DNA from: Plasmodiophora brassicae
Taxonomy: Eukaryota > Endomyxa > Phytomyxea > Plasmodiophorida > Plasmodiophoridae
Reading direction: 5' to 3'
Length of the DNA: 64,000 nt
Assembly (NCBI GenBank): GCA_039704465.1
Contig: JASFAU010000009.1
Coordinates: 1,116,001 to 1,180,000 of the forward strand
A model generated the notes under the pieces. That model was not told where the DNA came from, made no database searches, and saw only the letters and a list, made by a program, of their open reading frames with translations. How positions within the stretch are numbered: position 1 is the stretch's first letter; the number at the start of each line of letters is the position of its first letter. Positions 21,124 through 31,400 of the stretch are shown in pieces. The translations under genes were made by a program, and so were the position numbers.

Positions 21124-22989
21124 TCAGCGCGTATTGTAGGCGATCGAGTCGATGCCACGTTCGGCGCTGTCGCGCATCATGGACACGAGCATGTCGTACA
21201 AGAAATCAGGGTTGACGGCGATGGCCGTCGGGATGTGAATGGATCGGAAGCACGTGTGGACCTCGAGACTGTCACGATACTCCACAACGATATGCAGCGC
21301 CGTCGATCTGTCATTCAGGATCGGCAAGCCACGTACACCCGTGGTCAGCTCCACGAAATCGGCTCGCTGTTCATCGTCGAATCCGTCCCGCAGGACCTTC
21401 GTCAGCGACACCTCAACCCGTTGCCGGACGCGCCCCTTTATATTGGGTGCGACATGCAAAGTCGTCATCGAATCCAGACCAGCGAAATTCACTGTGGGAT
21501 CCGCAATCACGAGGGCATGGATCTGCTCGCCAGACAGCGCTAGCAGGTGCCATTCCACTGACGAATGGAACCCTGTCCGAATCGTCCACATAGCGTCCCC
21601 GTTCATCAGCGAACGCACGAGATTGATTAGGTATTCATCCTTCGCGAGGAGCCCTTTCCCAGTCATGTTGTCCAAGGTTGGGAACGCGTCAGCGATGTCG
21701 AATCCGGTCCATTGCAGGCAATCTGATGGGGACAGGCTGCCGCACCAGTGCTCGTACTCGGACCAGAAGGCCGTCTCGCGTACTCTTCCTGGTACGACAC
21801 CTGTCTCGTGCAGCAGAAGGGCGTCGAAGAACAGAACGGGCAGTGGGACTGCTAGCGACACCTTTCCAGGCGTCCAGATGTGACTGTTCAACGTCATACC
21901 GATCAAGATGCCCAATGCGGCTAGGAGGTCACGATCGTTATCACTGAGCACCTGCACCTGGGCCGGAATCATCGTTTGCCTATTGCCGGAGCTCGTAAAT
22001 ACGTAACCGGCGCGTGCCAACCTCCCGAGAAGCAGTGTCATGGTCGACTGGATCAGAGTCGCTGACAGGCCACCTTCGTCGATGCCGACCGACCCGTTCC
22101 TGGTCAGGTCCGCTCGTACAAACAGCCGGGAACGAAGGTCATCTTGAAGATCGCTTGCGGAATTAGAGCGCTCAAGGATCGCTGACAGGAAGGCGTCGGC
22201 CTGCTGCTCCCGGGTGCCATCTTCGACTGTGTAGACCCAGGAGCGGTGCACCTGCCGAAACAACCCAAGATCGGCTTCGGAAGACTCATCGGACGACGCG
22301 AAGGAATCGTACACAGTACCATCGGTACTGGAATCATCTCCGTCCTCCTGCATCCTGGACGCGACACTGGCAGCGTCTCGCTGACTGCCGGGGTTGGAAA
22401 GGGCGCTGCCCATCGATTGCATGCTGTCGCCCTGAAGGGGTACAGCGTAGACGCGCCGGTGTGGGTCCGGTGGCCAGGACCGTGATCGTTCGTGGGCTGG
22501 CGAAGACGATATGAAATCGGAATTGGGTGGAGATTGATTTGGAGAGGAGCTCATGCGGATTGGCCGAGTAACGAGATAATCCAAGACAACATGGCTGATG
22601 GTGAAACCGACGTCGGCGTCGACGTCAGAAGGGTCGAATCGTTCAGCTATGAACTGTAGGAGCAGGTCTCTCATGTGGAAGCGGTGTGTCCGACGGGCGA
22701 TGCGTGCGGCGACCTGCAGCGGGGCGGCGTCGACAGGGCGAAAGTCCCGATGGTTGAGCAGCATCGTCATCTGGGACTCGTGACCGAATATGACGGACAC
22801 CTGGATGCAATCGACGACGACTTGCTGGAACCGTTCGCCGCCGACAAGTGTCAATAGCAGCTCAACGGAATGGGCATCGCCGTCGGCCGCGCTCTCAATG
22901 CACTGCAACTCGCCGGCGTTGTACTCGAACGAGGCGCCGATGCGACACGAAACGAAAGCCAGTGCGATGATGCCCAGCAAGCGCGGCAT
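21124..22989 (-). CDS. Secreted HECT-domain E3 ubiquitin ligase (copy B)
   Basis: Tandem paralogue of copy A, also intronless, 621 residues, starting at the ATG 22989 with the signal peptide MPRLLGIIALAFVSCRIGAS. It has the same layout: helical N-terminal part (SAADGDAHSVELLLTLVGG is ankyrin-like), a long Ser/Pro/Asp-rich linker, and a HECT domain with IDEGGLSATLIQ, LGILIGMTLNSH, PLPVLFFDALL, VELTTGVRGLPIL and EVHTCFRSIHIP, catalytic cysteine at residue 580. Both copies end in the same short tail pattern, GID..xYNT followed by one residue. The two genes are 278 bp apart on the same strand. N-terminal parts and linkers diverge much more than the HECT region, as expected if substrate recognition is evolving fast. 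Confidence 0.8.
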   Translation of the reverse strand: MPRLLGIIALAFVSCRIGASFEYNAGELQCIESAADGDAHSVELLLTLVGGERFQQVVVDCIQVSVIFGHESQMTMLLNHRDFRPVDAAPLQVAARIARRTHRFHMRDLLLQFIAERFDPSDVDADVGFTISHVVLDYLVTRPIRMSSSPNQSPPNSDFISSSPAHERSRSWPPDPHRRVYAVPLQGDSMQSMGSALSNPGSQRDAASVASRMQEDGDDSSTDGTVYDSFASSDESSEADLGLFRQVHRSWVYTVEDGTREQQADAFLSAILERSNSASDLQDDLRSRLFVRADLTRNGSVGIDEGGLSATLIQSTMTLLLGRLARAGYVFTSSGNRQTMIPAQVQVLSDNDRDLLAALGILIGMTLNSHIWTPGKVSLAVPLPVLFFDALLLHETGVVPGRVRETAFWSEYEHWCGSLSPSDCLQWTGFDIADAFPTLDNMTGKGLLAKDEYLINLVRSLMNGDAMWTIRTGFHSSVEWHLLALSGEQIHALVIADPTVNFAGLDSMTTLHVAPNIKGRVRQRVEVSLTKVLRDGFDDEQRADFVELTTGVRGLPILNDRSTALHIVVEYRDSLEVHTCFRSIHIPTAIAVNPDFLYDMLVSMMRDSAERGIDSIAYNTR

Positions 22990-23334
22990 CGACGCCGCGG
23001 GATCTGTCTGACGTCTCGGACACTGCTGGCCACGTCACTATGAGGCTCGCTCTGTAGCCTGCCAGGCGAAATGGTATTGCAGCGTTCGCACCGATGCTAA
23101 AAATAGACCGAACCGTTCGCTCAACGCCGCAGGGGTCGAGCCGTCGAGGCCCCTCCTCGCCTTGTAAGTCCTGTCTGGGGTGTTCTGGTACATTGGGCCG
23201 TTGTGCGTTACGACTCCTGTGAAGAGAATATCTCCTCAGCATGGTACTACGTGACCGGCGTTCGGCCGAACCCGTCATAGTTGCTCTTGGGGGTTCAAGT
23301 CGATCAGGGAGCGTCGTAAGCAGCCAGCGTTGCT
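22990..23334. other. Divergent intergenic region, includes a duplicated promoter block
   Basis: A 345-bp interval between the start of HECT copy B and the start of the first small paralogue gene. Its right half (23180-23334) is the upstream segment that is duplicated again before the second paralogue. The left half holds nothing recognisable. Confidence 0.5.
23180..23334 (+). repeat. Duplicated upstream block, copy 1
   Basis: This block, ending at the start ATG of the 23335 gene, is recognisably similar to 24251-24407. Shared short strings include gtgttctggta at the left end, gaatatctcct in the middle and the string cgtcatagttgct close to the gene. The two copies sit at the same distance from their ATGs, so the tandem duplication carried the promoter along with the gene. 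Confidence 0.7.
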
Positions 23335-23972
23335 ATGGACCCGGTGGTTTCGAATGGCGTCCTGGCGATCTTCGCCGCCCTGTTCCGCGACGACATCGCC
23401 GCCATGGTCGCCACCATCATCCGGGCGGAGTGCAGAGTCCTGCAGCACCTGCTGGCCGTCGTCGACGTGGACGGCTCGTCTCGTGATGAACACGCGCAGG
23501 CCCACGAGATCACCACGACTCCTGCCGTGTTGATATCAGGTACGCACGCTAAGCACCACGCTAGTAGAGTATCAGGTCTGATCGACGCTGGAAGGCGGTG
23601 ATTGCTCCCCGTGCCCAAGCGCGTCTTCGGGCCCATCGACCACGGGACAGCACGAATCGGCTGGAGATTCCGGTCATGCGCCAGCGCCAGTTGACGATTC
23701 GTTGAAGCAGCAGCCACGTTTGGTTGGCAAGGATATCGGTGTCGTGGAGCCCGAGAGCGCGAAACTCACGTGTGAAAGGTATCTCCTCACGGCCTATGTG
23801 ACGTCCGGTAGATGTCGGTCTAAGAGACGATTATAGTCGCCCCACTGTTGTCGACGTACGGAGCGTCCCGATGGACAGAAGGTCGGTGCTGCACGATTGG
23901 CAAAGGAAGAAGCGGGTTCAGCGCAATCGTCGTCCAGTGACGAGGCCGCCATGGCGATTGGGCTGTCGATGA
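23335..23972 (+). CDS. Unknown tandem family, copy 1
   Basis: Three exons (23335-23539, 23595-23778, 23825-23972) with introns of 55 and 46 nt give 178 residues. The N-terminus MDPVVSNGVLAIFAALF is hydrophobic but interrupted by charges, so it may be an amphipathic helix rather than a signal peptide. A linker rich in Ser/Pro/Gly/Gln follows and the protein ends in a strongly basic tail with WQRKKRVQRNRRPV then RPPWRLGCR. The first intron falls at the same phase-1 codon as in copy 2. No known domain is recognised. A nucleic-acid or membrane-lipid contact by the basic tail is conceivable but unproven. Confidence 0.62.
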
Positions 23973-24250
23973 CCGCGCTGGCAGCAGGGACGTAGAACAT
24001 GCATTGCGAATCCATCGATAAACGATAACGTATCCGTCAACTGCTGGGAAATATTTCCTGCCGAGGGACTATGTCCTCATTATGTGGCCAGCGAATCGCC
24101 CCACCCGGTGGCCGTAATGGATTCAGGCGCTACAAGGCAACAGCTCTGAATCCACGACCTGCTAATGGAAACGCGACCAATAAGCACGTTGACCCAGAAT
24201 GAAAGAGTCAGCAATGTAGTTACAATTTCGTGCACAGCCTTGCTTCTGAT

Positions 24251-24407
24251 GTGTTCTGGTACTTAATACTACTACTGCACGTTATCTCTGTGGAGGGAAT
24301 ATCTCCTGAGCCTTGCACTGCGCTGCTGATCTGCTTCGGCCGAACTCGTCATAGTTGCTATTGTGTTCTAGAGGACAACCGTATCGTCGGTCGCAACAGG
24401 TGCTGCT
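24251..24407 (+). repeat. Duplicated upstream block, copy 2
   Basis: Counterpart of 23180-23334, ending at the ATG of the second paralogue. It shares the same landmarks (gtgttctggta, gaatatctcct, cgtcatagttgct) in the same order with intervening divergence. The 278 bp before it (23973-24250) shows no gene. Confidence 0.7.
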
Positions 24408-25027
24408 ATGGACCCCGTTGTATCGAGCGCCGCCCTAGCGATCATCGCCGCCGTCTTTCGCGAACCCGTTGCCGCCGTGGTGGCCATCATCGTCCGGGCG
24501 GAGTGCATTGTCCTGCTCAACCTGCTGGCCGTCATCGACGTGGGCAACCCCTCTCGAGTGGGACACCAACCGATCACGATTCCGGTCGTGACGCAATCAC
24601 GTACGCATTGTGGCAAGCACCTGGCCATTCGTCGTGTCTGACTTGGTACCGGGTAGGCGGGGATTGCTGTCGCGCGTGCCCAAGCGCGACTCCTGTCCCA
24701 TCGACGACGGGAGTGCCTGACTCGGCGTTCGCTGCCGCCAGCGGCCCAACGCCAACTGACGATCAGCTACGGCAACAGCCAGCGCTGTCCGACCAGCGAT
24801 TCAGCATCGTTGGGAGCGTCAATACGTCAGATGAAAGGTATCGTATAGGCGGTATATCCTGGCAGCCGATTCCTGAACGAGGCCAATGGAGCTCCCTGCC
24901 CCCTGGCGACGAACAGAGCGCAGCGAAGGACAGAAGGGCCTTGCTGAACAACTGGCTACGTACAAGGCGTGCCCAACGGGATCGTCGCCCAGTCCAGAGG
25001 CCCCCATGGCGATGCGGCCGACGCTGA
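24408..25027 (+). CDS. Unknown tandem family, copy 2
   Basis: Two exons (24408-24600 and 24657-25027) with a 56-nt intron give 187 residues. It parallels copy 1: start MDPVVSSAALAIIAAVF, then RAECIVLLNLLAVIDV, a linker with CPSATPVPSTTG after the intron, and the basic tail WLRTRRAQRDRRPV then RPPWRCGRR. Where copy 1 has a second intron this copy reads straight through in frame, so either that intron was lost or gained, or its splice sites are not conserved. No known domain. Confidence 0.62.
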
Positions 25028-25404
25028 GCGCACACAGACATGCACTTTCGATTCATCTACACACAGAATGTGATGCCAGTCTATCCCACAGCTGAGCGCG
25101 CCTGATGACGTTCGGTACCGTTGCACTGCCAGTGTCGGCCGGTGGGTACTTCCTCGAAGGCAGCAGCTTGATGGCAGCATTATTGCAATTGGCAGGAACG
25201 CGCAGCGGAACGATGGTCATGGCATAGTTGACGCGCGCCCGGCACCGTAATGCCCATCACCTCATCTGGGACGGGGACCCTGCGCGGGCGGTGCCCGGTT
25301 TGCGTTTCATGGGGGTCGTCCCTCGCATATATAGATCGGCGGCGGGGCGTGGCGTCTCGTCCCCGCGCCCGAAATCGCATGCGAAGCGCCCGTCGCTCCC
25401 TGTC
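25028..25404. other. Upstream region of the giant IPT gene
   Basis: A 377-bp interval with no recognisable gene. It contains the string catatatatag at about 25326-25336, roughly 70 bp before the first usable ATG, the only TATA-like patch I see here. It presumably holds the promoter of the 25-kb gene that follows. Confidence 0.4.
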
Positions 25405-28400
25405 ATGGTGCAAGTGATGCGGACCCGGCTGTTGCTCGTCGTCGTGGCCGTGTGCGGCAGCGTCGTCTCCGCGTCGACGTCCCTGGCCCCGGCGACGTTC
25501 GTGTCGTCGAACGTCCTGAAATGCACAGCGCCGTCCCAGTCCGCCTCTGTCGACTACCTCGGTTCGTTCAACGGACGGTGCCCCCTCCCTTTCTGACGAT
25601 GCTATGCAGAGGTGTCACCGAATCACGATGTGACGCAGACGTCGTCAGGGAAGACGTTCACGTTCTACGCCCTGCCTCGCGTCGGCCGCGTGTCGCCGTC
25701 GTCGGGCAGCGTCGTCGGCGGCACCATCGTCACTGTCTTTGGCACCAACTTCCTAGCGAACTCCAAATGCCGGTTCGGAAGCACGGTCGTCTCGGCCAGG
25801 AACCTGTCGTCCTCGTCGGTCCAGTGCACGTCGCCGGCAGCGACAGGGGGCACACCCGGAGCCGTGTCTGTCGAGATCTCCAACAACAACGTCGACTACA
25901 CGTCCGATGCGGTTACGTTTACGTACTACGCCGCCCCGGTTGTCTCGGCCGTCATCCCGTCGGCGATCCCGTTCCACAGCGGCACGCTCGTCACCGTTAT
26001 CGGGTACAACTTCCCCAACAACCAGCAGCAGGTCACCTGCCGCTTCCGTACCGACTACGTCATCGGCACGTACGTGAACGCGTCGATCGTCACCTGTGAG
26101 AGCACGCCGATCCTGGCCGCCGGCCTGCCCGTGTACGTCGCCCTGTCGTTCAACGGTGCCGATTACACGTCGGAATCGTCGCAGGCGGTCCTGGTCCAGG
26201 CGCCACCTGTCGTGATTTCCGCTGTATTCCCATCGTCGATCGCGTCGGAAGGCGGCACGTCCGTCACGGTCGTCGGCAGCGGGTTCCTGGCGAACGGCCA
26301 GGCCCGATGCGTCTTCGATGCCACGCGCCAGGTCGTCCCGACGTTCGTGAACGCGACCGTCGTCCGGTGCACGTCGCCATCGTTGCCGGGGGCTAACCGC
26401 CGGTTCATCACCCTGCAGGTGCTGAACCTGCTCGACCTGTCGCTGACCGAAGTGCACCCCGTCCTGGTCCTGCACCCGGCTCAGATCGCCCGCGTGCGCC
26501 CGAACATGGGCCCGGTAGCCGGTGGCACCGTCGTCAACATCTACGGCCTGAACTTCGTCTCGTCGTCGGCGGCGACCGTCTCGTTCGGCGCCCTGGGGCC
26601 GGTGGCCGCCCACGTCATCACATCGACCTGGGTCCGATGCCTGTCGCCAGCGTCCGGGTCCCCGGGCAGCGTCGCCGTCGAGTTCGCGAACAACGCGGTG
26701 AACTTCACGAACAGCGGCGTCGTGTTCGCGTACCAGCCCTGGCCGAACATCACGCGTATGGTGCCTGCGTTCGGGTCCGCCTACGGCGGCACGCCCGTCA
26801 CCATCTGGGGCAACGGGTTCGCCCAGACCGACCTGCTCGCCTGTCGATTCGGGCGCGTGTCCGCCCCGGCCGTCTTCCTCAACGCCACCTGCCTGACCTG
26901 TGTGACGCCCCGTCAGCCCACGTTGCTGTCCATCGCGCACGTCAACGTCTCCGTATCGAACAACGGTGCCGACTACCTGGACCAGAACGTCCTGTTCGAG
27001 TTCCGACCCTGGAACACGAACCTGACGTCGGTCTGGCCGCCGTCCGGCCCCGTTTCCGGCGGGTACTCCATCACTGTCTTCGGGCCCGGGTTTCGAACCG
27101 GTGGCGGCGGGTACCTCTGTCGATTCGCCAGCGCCGTCGTCGCCGCGACGTACGTCTCCAGCACCAGCCTGCGTTGCTCGTTGCCACCGGCGCCGTCGAT
27201 AACGGTGCCCAGTCGGGTCGACGCGTCCGACAACGCCTTCGACTTCTCGTCGTCGTCGCTGACGTTCCAGTTCTACCAGCAGCCGACGCTGTACCAGGTG
27301 ACACCCCTGTATGTGTCGGCGTCGGGTACACCCAACGTCCTGCTTCGGGGCGCCGGCTTCCCGCGCCAGTCCACAATGACCTGCCGGTTCAACGCGTCCA
27401 CCGTCGTCAACGTCACCTGGCTGTCTTCGTCCTGGGTCAACTGCCCGTTCCCCGCCGGTGGCGCCTCCGTCGGCGGCGTCGTTCCCGTCGAAGTGTCCGT
27501 CAACGCTATTCACTACACGTCGTCTGGCCTATCGGTCACCGTCGAGAACCTGCCGACGTTAAGGTCTGAATAGAGAGAGAGGCACGGGGGCGCCTCGTTG
27601 TCCCGAGGCACTGAATGATACGTTGCAGGGCACTGCACCCGGCGAACGGGACCGGGCGGACGCGCGTCACGATCACCGGGTCTGGGTTCCGCTTCAGCGC
27701 CGACGCCGCCTGCCAGTTCAATACGTCCTCGGTGAAGGTGCGGTACATGTCGACGACGCAGGTGATTTGCACGTCGCCCAGCGTCATGTCGTACGGTACC
27801 CAGCTGGTGTCGGTGTCGAACAATGGCCAGGATTTCTCGTCGTCGTTGCCGTTCACGTACCGTCTCCCGTCGCTGGTGACGGGCGTGTTCCCGACCCAGC
27901 TAGGCATACGATCGCCCAACCGGAACGTGCTCGTCTACGGCGTGAACTTCGTGCGGGGCGAAACGCAATGTGTGTTCAACGGGACGATCTGGCAGTCGGC
28001 CGCGTACATCAACGCGACGTCGGTGAATTGCACGGTGCCGGCCGGCGTCGGCGGCGTCGGCATCGTCCGCGTCGCCACCGGCGAGAACGGGCAGCAGTAC
28101 TCGAACGTCAGCGCCAAGGTCGACATGATCTTCGACATTCAGCTGGACGGGGCGGCGGCGCTGTCGGTCGATTCGGGCCCGGTCACCGGCGGCACCCTGG
28201 TCACCGTGCGCGGCGCGTTCTTCTCGCGCCAGGTCACCTGCCGGTTCGGCAACGTCGCCGTCGCCGGCACGCTCATCGATGCCCAGACCGTGTCCTGCCT
28301 TTCGATGGCCCAGGCGGCCCAAACGGTCGCCCTGGAACTCAGCAACAACAACCGCGACTTCACGTCGTTCGGGCGGCTGTTCACGTACAACCCGGTGGCG

Positions 28401-31400
28401 ACGATCACGTCGTTAACGCCGTCGTTCGGGACGATCAGTGGCGGGACCGTCGTGACAGTCGCCGGCACCGGGTTCCTCCTGTCGGGCAGGTTGTCGTGCC
28501 GGTTCGGGTCTGCCATCGTGCACGCAACGTTCCTGTCGTCGACGTCGTTGACGTGTCCGGCGCCGGCGTGGTCGTCGTACGCGGCGGTGGTGCTCACCGT
28601 GTCCAACAACGGGCAGGACGTGACGAACGCGCTGACGTACACGTATTCGCCGCTGCCGGTCGTGTCCAGCGTGGCGCCGTTGTCGGCATCGTCGGTCGTC
28701 GCCAACAACGTGACGGTGACGGTGACGGGCGCCAACTTCATCGCCGGCAAATGGCTGACATGCCGGTTCGGGGCGGTGCTCGCCAACGCCACGTTCGTCT
28801 CGGCGTCCACCGTCCTGTGCCTGGTCCCCAGCGCCATGAAATGTAGGCGCACGGTCCCGTTCGTATCGATCCCCCGTGTCTGATGCGTTCGTTCAGCGGC
28901 GGAGGCCATGACAACGCTGACGATCGCGAACAACATGGTCGACTTCTCGTCGATGCGCCTGCTGTTTAACGTCACGCACCCGGCGGTGACGACGCGGCTG
29001 ATGACGCCGACAACGGTCCCGTATGGGCGGACGACGACGATCACCGTCATTGGCGACTACTTCATCAACAGCAGGTACCTGGCGTGCAAGTTCAGCAGCC
29101 AGGCGGCTCTGGTGCCTGCGACGTTCCTGGATCAGAAGACGGTCCTGTGCGCGTTGCCGGCCCCGTCGTCGGGGACGAACGTGACCGTCGCCATCTCGAA
29201 TAACGGCATCGAATTCACGGCCCCGCCGCTGGTCGTGGGCCTCGCCCCGCTGGCGGTCGTCAGCTACGTCGCGCCGACGTACGCGACGACCTCGCAGCTG
29301 GTCACGGTCGTCGGCGCCAACTTTGTCCAGTCGAATTACACGGCGTGCATCATCGGGTGGCGGCAGATCGTGCCGGCCCAGTTCGTCAACTCCACCGCCC
29401 TGCTCTGCATGACACCCAGCCGGTACCAGTCCGCCCCCGTCACGTTCGCCGTTCGCAACTCGCAAGGGGAATGGTCGGCGACGTCGGCGAACGTCACGCT
29501 GGTGAACCGCCCCACCATCACGTCGCTGACACCACCGACCGGCGTCCTTGCCGGCGGCACGCTGGTCGACGTCTGGGGCGCCGACTTCCGAAACGACAGG
29601 TACCTGCTGTGTTCCCGTCGTCGTTGTCGTCGTCGCGCTTGCACTGAGCCCGCCCTACAGGGCCATGTGCGCGTTCAACGACAGCCTGCAGGCGGTGCAC
29701 TGGGTATCGGCCACGTTCGTGTCAAGCACGCACGTGCAATGCACGACGCCGGCGGCGGCGCTGGGCCCCGCCTGGGTCGACCTGTCGTTCTCCGGGTTGT
29801 CGTTCACGCCGCCGTCCTGGACCACGTTCACGTACGCGCGCCTGCCGCGCGTCGTCAGTGTGCTGCCAGGACGGGCGTCGACGCTGGGCGGCACGCCCAT
29901 CACCGTCTCCGGGTACCTGTTCCTGAACAGCCCCAACCTGCGCGTCCGCATCGACGCGACGCTCTACACGCCCGTCTTCGTGTCGTCGCAGGAGTTGCAC
30001 GTCACGACGAACGCGCACGGCGCCGGCTCCTACCAAGTTCGGGTGACGAACAACCTGCAGGAGTTCTCCACCGACACCGTCAACGTCCAGTTCACGACGC
30101 CGATCACGGTGGCGTCGTTCACACCGGTGAACGTGACGTGGCTGGGCGGCACCCTGGTCACCATCACGGGCGCCGGGTTCTACAACACGTCGCTGGCCGT
30201 TTGCCAGTTCGGGACCGGCACACTGGCGCCGGCCCAGATCGCCAGCACGACGACGGCGACCTGTGCGGCGCCGTTCCAGCCAGCCGGCACGACGTTGTCG
30301 CTGGGGTTGAGCCTGGACGGGGGCGGCGTCTTCGCCACGTTGCCGAAACAGGTCCGGTTCCTCGAGACGACGATCCCAACGGGCCTATCACCGACCATGG
30401 GCTCCACCACTGGATCGTCGACCGTATACCTGACCGTCGCATCGGGCACCAGCACCCGGTTCAACACGTCGGTCATGTCGTTGTCGGTCCAGATCGGCGC
30501 AGGGCCCGACGCCCGGTACGCCACGCCCGTCTTCGTGAACGCCACCGCGATCCGCTTCGTCATGCCGGCCATGTTCCCGGGAACCGGTTCGTCGCTGCAT
30601 GCGGTGCTGTTGGCGTTGTCGAAGGTGTGCTGAACGATCGCGCAGCGACGATCTCGGTAGCGGATGCCGCCGACCCAAACACGTTCCTGTCGACGGGCCT
30701 GTCGTTCCGCTTCTATGCGCCCGTGCGTCTGGCGTCGCTGTGGCCCCCCTTGGGGACGGTCGCCGGCAACACCACCGTCCGCGTTTACGGGTTCAACTAC
30801 CTGAACTCGCCCTACCTGACCTGCCTGATCGGCAACCGGACCGCCCCGGCCACCTTCATCTCAAGGTTGCCCCCGACGTGGTGGTTCCATCGTTGCCGCG
30901 TCCCTGCGCCTCATGCATGTCGTACAGCACGCGGGTCGATATCGTGACGCCGCCGGCGGTCGCGTCTGGCAACGTGTCTGTCCGCGTGTCGCTCAACGGA
31001 GGCGTCGATTACGCGCCGGATGTCCTGTACTACCGGTACGTGCCGGCCGTCTCCGTCACCGGCATCGTCCAGCGAATCGTGTTCGAGCAAACACCCAGTG
31101 AGGCGCACGCACCTGCACCTGTCGACAACGTCGCTCTCCTGCTGACCCGCACGTGCAACGCAGGCGCTTTGACGGTCAGCGGCACATCGTTCCCGCTGAC
31201 GGCGGCGTTGGCGTGCGCGTTCAACGACGTTCGCGTCCCCGCAGCTTTCCTGAACAGTACGATGATCGTGTGCCCGGCGCCGCGCCTGCCGTCCACGTCG
31301 TCGTACACGCTCAGCGTCGTCACCAGCAACAACGACGTGGCGACGCTGGCGGCACCGATGGTGACGCCCGAGAAGCGCCCGACGCTGTCGGCAGTCACCT

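Noticed and set aside
25753..27513. A 586-codon minus-strand open frame opposite the IPT array, and similar long antisense and Arg-rich plus-strand frames through 25-43 kb.
   Set aside because: They follow from the strong GC bias and codon pattern of the IPT exons. Their composition (Arg, Gly, Asp, Val-rich, no domains) is typical of shadow frames.
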